Shown: positions 1 through 7,057, numbered from the stretch's first letter. The stretch: 7,209 bases of DNA from Bacteroidota bacterium (GCA_023418255.1 JAEZZZ010000118.1:1-7209); one strand, 5' to 3'. A program made the numbers and translations. The notes: generated by a model from the sequence alone, not told the origin.

Positions 1-100
1 TGTAAAGTTAAGAGATTATCAAACAGAAGAAAAATATTTAAATCAACCAATCAAAGTTAATCATGGAGGGATGTCGACCTTGTATGATAGTCGTTTTGTT
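1..100. repeat. Left copy of 100-bp terminal direct repeat
   Basis: This segment is repeated base for base, in the same orientation, at the other end of the window. The copies run from TGTAAAGTTAAGAG to TCGTTTTGTT. Exact identity over exactly the two ends is what a contig from a cyclic assembly path looks like, so the natural unit is probably 7109 bp, circular or tandem. The repeat lies wholly in the putative susC leader, outside all three genes, so it is not a conserved domain of a paralogous susC or sulfatase. Confidence 0.97.
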
Positions 101-181
101 AAGTCAAGAGGAGTTTTGTATGCTCATGTCTTGCCAATGTTAACGAATTTTATCTGTAAAAACCGGGTAAATGTTATTTGA
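2..181 (+). other. Open frame without a start codon; possible C-terminal gene remnant
   Basis: The frame beginning at base 2 is open for 59 codons and stops at TGA 179-181. It reads VKLRDYQTEEKYLNQPIK, continues through NHGGMSTLYDS and ends in NRVNVI. Read through the presumed circular junction it extends back to a TAA at 7081-7083, giving nearly 70 codons with no upstream ATG. The only in-frame ATG candidate near the front is at 71, which would give 36 residues and has GGAGGG directly abutting it, too close for a ribosome-binding site. The codons look ordinary for this genome, so it could be the tail of a decayed gene or a chance open frame in AT-rich leader DNA. I recognise no family. Confidence 0.2.
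52..59 (-). promoter_or_regulatory. Minus-strand TAnnTTTG-like -7 element (weak)
   Basis: The + strand CAAAGTTA reads TAACTTTG on the minus strand, matching the Bacteroidota -7 consensus TAnnTTTG. The same 8-mer recurs at 7161-7168 in the right terminal repeat. I see no clear -33 TTG on the minus strand at the expected distance. If active, it would give a transcript antisense to the susC leader across the presumed junction. Such an 8-mer with four free choices arises easily by chance, so this is only a candidate. Confidence 0.15.
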
Positions 182-238
182 TTATGGATAGAATAGTCAC
201 ACATATAATTTTTTATTTTTAATATTAACTTAACTTAA
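182..238 (+). promoter_or_regulatory. AT-rich translation leader of the SusC gene
   Basis: The bases just before the SusC start are almost entirely A and T, with a T-rich run (209-221) followed by a short iteration of TTAAC ending at the start codon. There is no Shine-Dalgarno sequence before ATG 239, which is usual for Bacteroidota, where A/T-rich unstructured leaders support initiation. I found no TAnnTTTG element on the + strand in 1-238, so the promoter does not seem to lie immediately upstream of this gene. Confidence 0.45.
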
Positions 239-3200
239 ATGCAAAAGAGAATGAAAAAAACATTTTTTTTAACGTTAAGGGGCATTTTACCAGTAATGTT
301 ATGCTTCTTTGTGTCTTCGGTTTTTGCACAAACCATTACCGTGAAAGGAACGGTGAGGGATGTAAAAAATGAACCGATTATCGGAGCCAGTGTCGTTGTG
401 AAAGACAACCCCACACAAGGTGCGGCAACCGATTTTGATGGAAATTATTCCATTTCAGACGTCCCGTCAGATGCCATACTTTTAGTGAGTTATGTGGGGA
501 TGAAACCACAAGAGATTGCTGTAGATGGACGAACAACAATCAACATTGTGATGAAAGATGATACCGAACTCTTGGATGAGGTTGTGGTTGTTGGTTACGG
601 TACGCAGAAAAAAGCCAATTTAACGGGAGCTGTTACTGCTGTAAAGATGGATGAAGTCCTAGGTGATCGTCCCATAAGCAATGCCTATGCGGCCCTACAA
701 GGCTCTATACCGGGATTAACAATTTCGGGTTCGTCTTCGCCCGGACAAAGTGGAAAGTCTATAAACATACGAGGAACCTTATCATTGAATGGCGGCTCTC
801 CATTGGTGTTGATTGATAATGTGCCCGGTGATTTAAATATGATCAATCCGGAGGATATTGAATCTGTAAGTGTGTTGAAGGATGCGGCATCATCGGCTAT
901 ATATGGTGCGCGAGCTGCAAATGGTGTTGTATTGGTAACCACCAAACGTCCCAATAAAGGTGCTTTATTTCAAGTAAATTATAACAATAACTTTGGTTTT
1001 TCTAAATCTATAAACCGACCTGAGCAAGCTCCTTTAAGTGAATATTTTAAAGCATACTTAGATGCCGATTTAAGCAATACCTATTGGGCTAATGGACAAG
1101 ATGTGGCTAAGTGGGCTGAATATGTGGAGCAGTATAAAACAAATCCTTCAAATTTTAAAATAATTGGAGATGGAATATTTGTTGATAAAGATGGGATACC
1201 ATATTATTTGAACGAAAAAGATCTTTTTAAAAACGTATTGACAAATGGATTTTACAATACGCATAATATTTCTACATCAGGAGGTACGGAGCGGGTTCGA
1301 TACAGAATGTCGGCAGGTTATACCTCAGAAGATGGCCCTTTGATTACCAATAAGGATTTTTATCGTCGCATGAGCATCAGTAGCTTTGTTTCTGCGGATA
1401 TGACAGATTGGTTCACACAAGAGCTTGATATACGTTACGCACAAAGTAAACAAACGATGCCACAAGGAAGAGGAAACGATATTTACACTATGAGATTAAT
1501 CAATTATTATCCTGAGGGGCTCTTTCCTGAATCACTCACTCTCAATGGAAAAGAACTTCCGCTTTTTACTCCTCGAAATCTTGTGTTGTATGCAAATGTT
1601 AGTAATAAAATAAGAAATAACCCACGTATATTTTCTAAGTCAATCTTTAGACCACTCAATGACTTAGAACTCATCTTTGAATATACGTTTGATAAAGATG
1701 ATTTCAATTATTCATACTATACTGACAAATGGGAGCATACAACAATTCAACGAGCTGCAAGCATTGCCCCGAGCAACGATGTATATACTCGTCAGCGTTA
1801 TTATACCGACTACAATGCTATAAATGCTTATGCTACCTATTCTAAGTCGTTCGGAGAACATAATTTAAAAGCGATGGGGGGCTATAATCAAGAATCAAGT
1901 TTTTATGAATTAATTCATAATGAAGTGCAAGATCAAGTATCATCTACAGTGCCTTCGTTAGGGAATGCTACCGGGCAGAAAACACTAGATGAAAATTATA
2001 GAGAATACTCCATACGAAGTGGATTCTTCCGATTAAATTACAACTATAAAAACAAGTATCTGTTGGAAATGAATAGTCGCTACGATGGTTCATCAAAATT
2101 TCCTAAAACAAATCGTTTTGGATTTTTTCCATCTCTATCTGCCGGCTGGCAAATTGCGAATGAGGACTTTATGACCCCTACAAAAGGGTGGCTCAATGAG
2201 CTTAAGTTGAGAGGTTCATGGGGGCAGATTGGCAACCAGGCAGTTAATCCATATCAATATTCTCCGTCAATGAATATCAATAGCACAGATGAAGTGTGGC
2301 TTGAAAACGGCAAAAAAGTAACTTCCATTGGATTACCAGCCTTGGTGAGTCGAACATTCACATGGGAAACAGTAGAAACATTTGATGTCGGTTTTGATTT
2401 TAGTTTATTTAATTATCGATTACGTGGTACGTATGACTGGTATCAACGAGATACAAAAGGAATGCTTACCACGGCAGGCGTTGTGGAGCTTCCGGCAGTT
2501 GTTGGAACGAATGCTCCTGCACAGAATGGTGCAGATATGCGTACCCGTGGATGGGAGTTTGCCATAAATTGGAAAGATAATATTGGTGATGTTGGATATA
2601 ATATTGGTTTTAATATATATGATCATCGCTCTCATATTACGAAATATGCAAATGAATCCGGGCTACTAAGCGATTGGTACGTTGGACGCGAATTAAATGA
2701 AATTTGGGGATACAAAGCTGATGGCTATTATACAAAAGATGATTTTGAGGATTTGACCACTTGGAAACTGAAAGAAGGAGTAACTTCAATCAAAGGAGTG
2801 AATGTGCGCCCCGGTGATGTTAAATTTAAGAACTTAACAGATAGCGATGATAGTAAAAATCAGATTGACGCTGGCGACAATACCAGAACCAACCCCGGTG
2901 ATAGAACTGTAATTGGAAACTCAACTTCTCGCTATCAGTTTGGTGCAAACGTTGGAGTAAACTATAAAGGCTTTGATTTGAGCATTCTCTTACAAGGTGT
3001 GGGCAAGCGAGATCACTGGGTAGGTGGCGCTGCCATGTTCCCTTTTGCCGGGTCAGGTGCTTCTGATGCTGTTTTCCAGCCATTGTATTACAATCAAACT
3101 GATTATTGGAAGCCAAAGAGCTTAGATCCGAAAGACCCCAACTATATGGTACCTGAGAATCCTAATGCCACATATTATCGAATATATGGACAAATGCAAA

Positions 3201-3457
3201 ATGTGGGTTCAAATACCCGTAATTCCGATAAGTTCCTTCAAAATGCTGCTTATTTGAGGGTGAAAAACATAACTTTATCCTATGTCTTTCCAAAACCATT
3301 CATTGAGAAAATTCAACTCAAACAATTAAAAGTATTTGTCGGAGTTGAGAATTTGGCTACATTTACTACGCTTCCGAAGGGTATTGACCCTGAGCGTATC
3401 AGCTGGAATTATCCGTTTTACCAGACCGTTTCATTGGGTGCAAATGTAACTTTCTAA
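239..3457 (+). CDS. SusC/RagA-family TonB-linked outer-membrane glycan transporter
   Basis: This 1072-residue protein is the outer-membrane channel of a SusCD complex; it imports oligosaccharides captured by SusD using TonB-ExbBD energy. Residues 1-30 form a signal peptide (cleavage after VFA, before Q31). A carboxypeptidase-regulatory-like beta-sandwich follows (about 34-105, GTVRDVKNEPIIGASV, ending INIVMKDD), then the TonB box region LLDEVVVVGYGTQ (111-123). The plug runs to about 237 and holds the SusC signature LVLIDNVPGDLNMINPEDIE, SVLKDAASSAIYGARAANGV. The rest is the beta-barrel, with family motifs YLLEMNSRYDGSSKF (about 607-621) and AYLRVKNITLSYVFP near 1003-1018, ending in the typical VSLGANVTF. 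Length is normal and the gene intact. ATG 251 (MKKTFFL) is an equally plausible start, giving a more typical signal peptide. There is no STN domain, so direct signalling to a FecR-type anti-sigma factor is unlikely. The glycan cannot be deduced. Confidence 0.97.
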   Translation: MQKRMKKTFFLTLRGILPVMLCFFVSSVFAQTITVKGTVRDVKNEPIIGASVVVKDNPTQGAATDFDGNYSISDVPSDAILLVSYVGMKPQEIAVDGRTTINIVMKDDTELLDEVVVVGYGTQKKANLTGAVTAVKMDEVLGDRPISNAYAALQGSIPGLTISGSSSPGQSGKSINIRGTLSLNGGSPLVLIDNVPGDLNMINPEDIESVSVLKDAASSAIYGARAANGVVLVTTKRPNKGALFQVNYNNNFGFSKSINRPEQAPLSEYFKAYLDADLSNTYWANGQDVAKWAEYVEQYKTNPSNFKIIGDGIFVDKDGIPYYLNEKDLFKNVLTNGFYNTHNISTSGGTERVRYRMSAGYTSEDGPLITNKDFYRRMSISSFVSADMTDWFTQELDIRYAQSKQTMPQGRGNDIYTMRLINYYPEGLFPESLTLNGKELPLFTPRNLVLYANVSNKIRNNPRIFSKSIFRPLNDLELIFEYTFDKDDFNYSYYTDKWEHTTIQRAASIAPSNDVYTRQRYYTDYNAINAYATYSKSFGEHNLKAMGGYNQESSFYELIHNEVQDQVSSTVPSLGNATGQKTLDENYREYSIRSGFFRLNYNYKNKYLLEMNSRYDGSSKFPKTNRFGFFPSLSAGWQIANEDFMTPTKGWLNELKLRGSWGQIGNQAVNPYQYSPSMNINSTDEVWLENGKKVTSIGLPALVSRTFTWETVETFDVGFDFSLFNYRLRGTYDWYQRDTKGMLTTAGVVELPAVVGTNAPAQNGADMRTRGWEFAINWKDNIGDVGYNIGFNIYDHRSHITKYANESGLLSDWYVGRELNEIWGYKADGYYTKDDFEDLTTWKLKEGVTSIKGVNVRPGDVKFKNLTDSDDSKNQIDAGDNTRTNPGDRTVIGNSTSRYQFGANVGVNYKGFDLSILLQGVGKRDHWVGGAAMFPFAGSGASDAVFQPLYYNQTDYWKPKSLDPKDPNYMVPENPNATYYRIYGQMQNVGSNTRNSDKFLQNAAYLRVKNITLSYVFPKPFIEKIQLKQLKVFVGVENLATFTTLPKGIDPERISWNYPFYQTVSLGANVTF

Positions 3458-3469
3458 AATTACAAAAAG

Positions 3470-5368
3470 ATGAAAAAATACAAATACTTTATTTTTATAT
3501 TAATTTTTGCAACATTTACAACAGCTTGCAATGATGCTTTTTTGGAAAAATATCCCAAAACATCGTTAATAGAAGAGAATGCTTTTGAAACCTATGATAA
3601 TTTCAAAGCATTTGCCTATCCATTATATGGAATGTTAACAAATACAACAATCGCGACTTCAATTCATCCTAGCGGAGGACAATATGGACATTATTTAGGA
3701 GATGTGTGGAGTGGCTATTTGACACGTAGATATAGTTATAATCCGTATGCTTTTCAAACAATACAAGACGCGTCTTCCGGGAATGGATGGAATTTTGGAT
3801 ACATACGCCGTGCAAATATGATGCTTGAACATATTGATGACGCGGCGGAACTCACGGAGGCGGAAAAAAATCATTGGAGAGCCATTGGATATTTTTTCCA
3901 CTCTTTTTGGTATATGGAATTAATCAATCGCTTTGGTGATATCCCTTGGGTCGATAAAGTCTTGGATGAAACATCACCGGAGGCTTTTGGTCCCCGTGAA
4001 AACAGAAAAGTAGTGGCTGATAAAGTTTTGGACAGGTTGAAATGGGCAGAGGAACATATTGGCAATTTTGAAAATAGAGATGGTAAAAACAGCATCAGAA
4101 AAGATGTTATACAGGCCACTATATCACGCTTCGCTTTGCGTGAAGGCACATGGCGGAAATACCATGAACTAGGAGACTATCAAAAATATTTTGCTGAATG
4201 CGAGAGAGTTTCAAAGATATTGATGGCAAAATATCCAACTCTATATATGGGAACCGATGGACAACCCGCTGCCGGATATGGAGAGATGTGGACTACTCGT
4301 GATTTAGCGGATGTGCCGGGAGTTATATTGTATAAAGAGTTTATACGTGGTGTGCTTGAAGCGCGTATGTGTTACATTGAACACACTTCATCTCATACAA
4401 TAGAAATGCCTCAGCATACGGTGGATATGTATTTGTGTAAAGATGGTAAAACAATATCCAATTCGCCACTGTACGAAGGTGATAAAAACATGTATGCCAC
4501 TTTTAGAAATAGAGATCCGCGAATGTATCATACTATTATGCCTCCATTTCGCGTGAACCCACAGAAAGGAGATTATCCTACATGGTCATTCACCGATAAT
4601 CCTGCGGATAGAGAATATATTGACATAATGGGAGTAAATGCCTCATGCTCTAATCCCGGAGTTGGAATGAAACGTCTTCCGGCTCAGAATTGGGGAGCAG
4701 ATTTATTAAACTATGTGCCTAATTTGCATAATGGAATACCGGCAAAGGGAACCAAAGCAAGAGCTTATGTGGCTTGTAGGTCAGGATATTATGTCTGGAA
4801 AAACTGGAATCAATGGGAAGAAAACTTTAATCAGGGCAACTTGAACGAAGCCGATAAGCCTATTTTTAAAATAGAAGAGATTCTGCTTAATTATGCCGAA
4901 TGTATGTGGGAAAAAGGTGCTTTTGACCAAGCAGTCGCAAACATGACTATTAATAAGTTGCGAAAAAGGGCAGGGGTTGCCGACATGAAAATAGCGGACA
5001 TTGATAATAGTTTTGATCCTCAAAGAGACCCTACGGTTGATCCAATACTTTGGGAGATACGTAGAGAGCGAATAATTGAACTTATGGGAGAAGGTTTTGG
5101 TTTTGATGATGTAAGACGATGGAGAAAAGCGCCTTGGTTTGTGAATAAACAGCAATTAGGAATGTGGATCAAGCAAGAGGAAGTAAAAGAGTCTCTTTGG
5201 GATGAAACAACTCATCTGCCAACAAAAGATAAAAAGGAAGGATATATTTATTTATGGGCAGATCCGTTAAAAGAGGGTAAAGGATGGCTAGATAAATATT
5301 ACTTATATCAAGTTCCTACCGATCAAATTGTGCTGAATCCTGAAATAAAGCAAAATCCAGGTTATTGA
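3470..5368 (+). CDS. SusD/RagB-family surface glycan-binding lipoprotein
   Basis: This 632-residue lipoprotein is the glycan-binding lid over the SusC channel. A short hydrophobic signal ends in lipobox TTAC, with Cys20 as the lipidated residue and NDAFLE next, as in many SusD proteins. The TPR-like helical core includes RANMMLEHID (about 114-123) and WRAIGYFFHSFWYMELINRF, then GDIPWV (136-161), which is the family's conserved helix and RFGD-P motif. The C-terminal RagB/SusD region has FKIEEILLNYAECMWEKG (about 466-483), EIRRERIIELMGEGFGFDDV, then RRW (529-551), and the classic ending IVLNPEIKQNPGY. It begins 12 bp after the SusC stop, so the two are co-transcribed. At 632 residues it is on the long side for the family. 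The start follows an A-rich stretch (TTACAAAAAG) and gives a correctly sized signal peptide. Ligand specificity cannot be read from the sequence. Confidence 0.97.
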   Translation: MKKYKYFIFILIFATFTTACNDAFLEKYPKTSLIEENAFETYDNFKAFAYPLYGMLTNTTIATSIHPSGGQYGHYLGDVWSGYLTRRYSYNPYAFQTIQDASSGNGWNFGYIRRANMMLEHIDDAAELTEAEKNHWRAIGYFFHSFWYMELINRFGDIPWVDKVLDETSPEAFGPRENRKVVADKVLDRLKWAEEHIGNFENRDGKNSIRKDVIQATISRFALREGTWRKYHELGDYQKYFAECERVSKILMAKYPTLYMGTDGQPAAGYGEMWTTRDLADVPGVILYKEFIRGVLEARMCYIEHTSSHTIEMPQHTVDMYLCKDGKTISNSPLYEGDKNMYATFRNRDPRMYHTIMPPFRVNPQKGDYPTWSFTDNPADREYIDIMGVNASCSNPGVGMKRLPAQNWGADLLNYVPNLHNGIPAKGTKARAYVACRSGYYVWKNWNQWEENFNQGNLNEADKPIFKIEEILLNYAECMWEKGAFDQAVANMTINKLRKRAGVADMKIADIDNSFDPQRDPTVDPILWEIRRERIIELMGEGFGFDDVRRWRKAPWFVNKQQLGMWIKQEEVKESLWDETTHLPTKDKKEGYIYLWADPLKEGKGWLDKYYLYQVPTDQIVLNPEIKQNPGY

Positions 5369-5370
5369 CA

Positions 5371-5397
5371 ATATTCTTTTTTAATGTAAGAGAATAT
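5371..5397 (+). other. Hairpin 1 just after the SusD stop codon
   Basis: ATATTCTTTT (5371-5380) pairs with 5388-5397 (AAGAGAATAT), giving 10 pairs including one G-U wobble, around a 7-base loop. It begins two bases after the SusD stop. The stem is A/T rich and no U-tract follows, so it fits a 3'-end stabilising or RNA-processing structure better than a terminator. Its last base is also the first base of hairpin 2. Confidence 0.5.
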
Positions 5398-5424
5398 CAT
5401 TCAATCTTGAATGACTTTTATTGT
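5397..5424 (+). terminator. Hairpin 2 with short U-rich tail, possible weak terminator
   Basis: TCATTCA (5397-5403) is perfectly repeated in inverse as TGAATGA (5408-5414) around the loop ATCT. CTTTTATTGTT follows at 5415-5425, a broken U-rich tail. The shape is that of a weak factor-independent terminator after the susCD pair, but the 7-bp stem has only two G-C pairs, so strong termination is doubtful. Confidence 0.4.
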
Positions 5425-5452
5425 TGAGTACATACCGACAAATTATTTTTTT

Positions 5453-5491
5453 GAAGAAAAACATATCACTCTGATATGTTCTTCTTCTTTT
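5453..5491 (+). terminator. Hairpin 3, terminator-like, between SusD and sulfatase genes
   Basis: GAAGAAAAACATATC (5453-5467) and GATATGTTCTTCTTC (5473-5487) form a 15-position stem with one mismatch (A5459 opposite C5481) and a 5-base loop ACTCT. TTTT follows at 5488-5491, and the 3' arm itself is U-rich. On the minus strand the stem is followed by an A-run, so it would only terminate + strand transcription. It ends 13 bp before the sulfatase ATG, leaving no room for a conventional promoter after it. It therefore either attenuates the distal gene, is an intra-operon processing site, or folds at the 5' end of a separate sulfatase transcript. Confidence 0.6.
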
Positions 5492-5504
5492 ACACTTCAC
5501 TAAA

Positions 5505-6920
5505 ATGAAAAAAAGGAAATATTTATATTCTACAAGTTTTGTAATAGGATTAAGTTTTAATCTTTTAGCACAAAGTAAGCCCAATATTGTGTTTATTCTT
5601 GCCGACGATTTAGGATGGACTGATTTGGGATGTATGGGAAGTGATTTTTATGAGACACCTCATATCGATCAACTACGAAAAGAGGGAATGCTTTTTACGC
5701 AAGCATATTCTAATGCGCCAAATTCAGCTCCTTCACGAGCAAGTATTATGACAGGACTTTATACTCCACGTCATGGAGTTTATACTGTTAGCCCACCTGA
5801 TAGAGGAAAAGCAGAAAATAGAAAACTTATTCCGATGCCAAACAATGAAGAATTATCAAATACATTTATTACAATTCCACAGGTATTAAAACAAAACGGT
5901 TATCGAACCATTCATATTGGCAAGTGGCATTTGGGTAATAATGATTCCATTAATAGTCCCATGGCGCATGGATTTGATATTAATATAGGTGGAGGGCGGC
6001 AAGGTGCACCATATAGCTATTTCTATCCTTATGGCAAAGGTGACAAAAAATTACCCGGATTGTCTCCCAGTGATGACACATCGTATCTTACAGACCGATT
6101 GACAAATGAAGCAATTAAACAAATAGAAATATCGGGCGAGCAACCCTTTTTTCTCTATTTTTCACATTATACAGTGCATACGCCGTTGGAAGCAAAACCT
6201 GAAATTGAAGAAAGATATAGAAATAAAAAATCCGGTATTCGTCACAAGAATGCAACTTATGCAGCGATGATTCAAAGTCTTGATGAAAGCGTCGGGCGAA
6301 TAATTAAAACACTTAAAAGGAGAGGTCTGTACCATAATACACTTATTATATTTATGTCTGACAATGGAGGAATGCTTAACGGTGTTTCAGACAATACGCC
6401 GCTTCGAGGAGGAAAAGGGACACCATACGAAGGAGGCAATAGAGTTCCATTAATTATTTCATACAGTAACAAGATTGAACAAAATTCTCTTTGCACTGAA
6501 CCCGTTGTAGGTATTGATATTTTTCCTACAATTCTCGATTTTACTCATATATCGATTGCCAAACAACTTGATGGGGTGAGTTTGAAAAAACGTTTGACTT
6601 CAGATGTTTTGCTCCCTCAGCGCAATCTTTATTTTTTCTTCCCGGCTTACTTAGAATCGTATGATAATAAAGAAGCCTTTAGAGCAACACCTTACAGTTC
6701 AATAATATCAAATAATCGAAAACTGATCTATTTCTTCGAAAATAATCAATATGTACTCTACAATTTAAGCGATGATATTGGAGAACAAAAAGACTTGTCG
6801 AATTCTGAAAGGGAAATGGCATTGGATATGTTAAACAGACTCAAGGAATGGCAAAAGAAAGTAAACGCACCCTTTGATTTTAAGAGAAATTTCAGATACC
6901 GGCCAGTAAAAAGGGTTTGA
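5505..6920 (+). CDS. Secreted S1-family (formylglycine-dependent) sulfatase, Ser-type
   Basis: This 471-residue alkaline-phosphatase-fold sulfatase hydrolyses sulfate esters, probably on a glycan taken up by the adjacent SusCD pair. Residues 1-22 form a type I signal peptide (cleavage LLA/QS); no lipobox is present, so it is probably periplasmic. All core catalytic elements are visible: metal ligands D34-D35 in NIVFILADDLGW, the maturation motif SAPSR (74-78) with Ser74 as formylglycine precursor and R78, the second signature GYRTIHIGKWHL (132-143) with K140 and H142, H225 in TVHTPLEA, D286-N287 in SDNGG and K304 in RGGKGTPYEGG. The length is typical and the gene intact. Because the modified residue is Ser and not Cys, an anaerobic radical-SAM maturase (anSME) must be encoded elsewhere. 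It lies 136 bp after susD. The specific sulfate position and sugar cannot be assigned; the SulfAtlas subfamily is not determinable by eye. Confidence 0.96.
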   Translation: MKKRKYLYSTSFVIGLSFNLLAQSKPNIVFILADDLGWTDLGCMGSDFYETPHIDQLRKEGMLFTQAYSNAPNSAPSRASIMTGLYTPRHGVYTVSPPDRGKAENRKLIPMPNNEELSNTFITIPQVLKQNGYRTIHIGKWHLGNNDSINSPMAHGFDINIGGGRQGAPYSYFYPYGKGDKKLPGLSPSDDTSYLTDRLTNEAIKQIEISGEQPFFLYFSHYTVHTPLEAKPEIEERYRNKKSGIRHKNATYAAMIQSLDESVGRIIKTLKRRGLYHNTLIIFMSDNGGMLNGVSDNTPLRGGKGTPYEGGNRVPLIISYSNKIEQNSLCTEPVVGIDIFPTILDFTHISIAKQLDGVSLKKRLTSDVLLPQRNLYFFFPAYLESYDNKEAFRATPYSSIISNNRKLIYFFENNQYVLYNLSDDIGEQKDLSNSEREMALDMLNRLKEWQKKVNAPFDFKRNFRYRPVKRV

Positions 6921-6934
6921 TTAGTGAGCAAAAG

Positions 6935-7001
6935 TTAATTGTCCGGCTTTGAGTGTTAAATGGTATGTTATAAAACATATAAGTGTGATGACGACAATTA
7001 A
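6935..7001 (+). repeat. 9-bp inverted repeat flanking a 49-bp spacer
   Basis: TTAATTGTC (6935-6943) and GACAATTAA (6993-7001) are perfect inverse copies. They lie 14 bp after the sulfatase stop, and the right arm ends 11 bp before the -7 element. A run of five T (7005-7009) follows the right arm after AGG. The arms could pair as a long-range stem with the hairpin at 6963-6980 inside it, acting as a 3'-end structure for the sulfatase transcript. They could instead be paired operator half-sites near the promoter. Confidence 0.4.
6963..6980 (+). other. Small hairpin inside the 9-bp inverted repeat
   Basis: TATGTT (6964-6969) pairs with AACATA (6974-6979) around loop ATAA, with an extra G-U pair (6963/6980). 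It is A/T rich and weak alone, but sits within the larger inverted repeat, so the two would make a branched or extended stem. No U-tract follows it. Confidence 0.35.
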
Positions 7002-7012
7002 AGGTTTTTATC

Positions 7013-7020
7013 TATCTTTG
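7013..7020 (+). promoter_or_regulatory. Bacteroidota-type -7 promoter element (TATCTTTG)
   Basis: TATCTTTG is an exact match to the Bacteroidota sigma-ABfr -7 consensus TAnnTTTG and the only + strand match I found in the non-coding DNA of the window. No good TTG -33 element stands at the expected 17-23 bp spacing, which suggests dependence on an activator, as is common at PUL promoters. Transcription would begin about 5-8 bp downstream, at the base of the hairpin 7025-7057. In the closed 7109-bp form the next gene downstream is susC, about 330 bp away. Confidence 0.5.
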
Positions 7021-7024
7021 TGCG

Positions 7025-7057
7025 TCTAATAGAGGAGGCTTATCTTCTTTTATTAGA
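7025..7057 (+). other. Strong 14-bp hairpin at the predicted transcript 5' end
   Basis: TCTAATAGAGGAGG (7025-7038) and CTTCTTTTATTAGA (7044-7057) pair at all 14 positions as RNA, with three G-U wobbles, around loop CUUAU. The outer seven pairs are perfect at DNA level. The base of the stem lies four bases after the -7 element, so the transcript would start at or very near the stem. No T-run follows, arguing against a + strand terminator. Likely roles are 5'-end mRNA stabilisation or control of the leader. GGAGG in the 5' arm is sequestered in the stem and no start codon is suitably placed after it. Confidence 0.6.

Noticed and set aside
63..143. Small frame starting at ATG 63, 26 residues with several cysteines
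   Set aside because: No ribosome-binding site or recognisable family, and it overlaps the longer frame at 2-181; probably chance.
2826..3116. Minus-strand open frame of 96 codons inside the SusC gene
   Set aside because: It lies antisense within the barrel-coding part of an intact SusC gene and its translation shows no domain or signal; a shadow frame.
4781..5155. Minus-strand open frame of 124 codons inside the SusD gene
   Set aside because: It is antisense to the conserved C-terminal SusD motifs, which fully explain the coding signal; no recognisable protein features.
5444..5453. -7 promoter for the sulfatase at TATTTTTTTG
   Set aside because: The distance between TA and TTTG is two bases too long for the TAnnTTTG consensus, and the match depends on a T-run.
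7025..7057. Intrinsic terminator of the sulfatase gene
   Set aside because: The hairpin is stable but is followed by TGATTCAT and not a T-run, and it lies over 100 bp from the sulfatase stop, just after a promoter element.
7025..7057. Insertion-sequence terminal repeats or an invertible promoter
   Set aside because: The arms are separated by only 5 bp, no transposase or recombinase is present and there is no target-site duplication, so an RNA hairpin explains it better.
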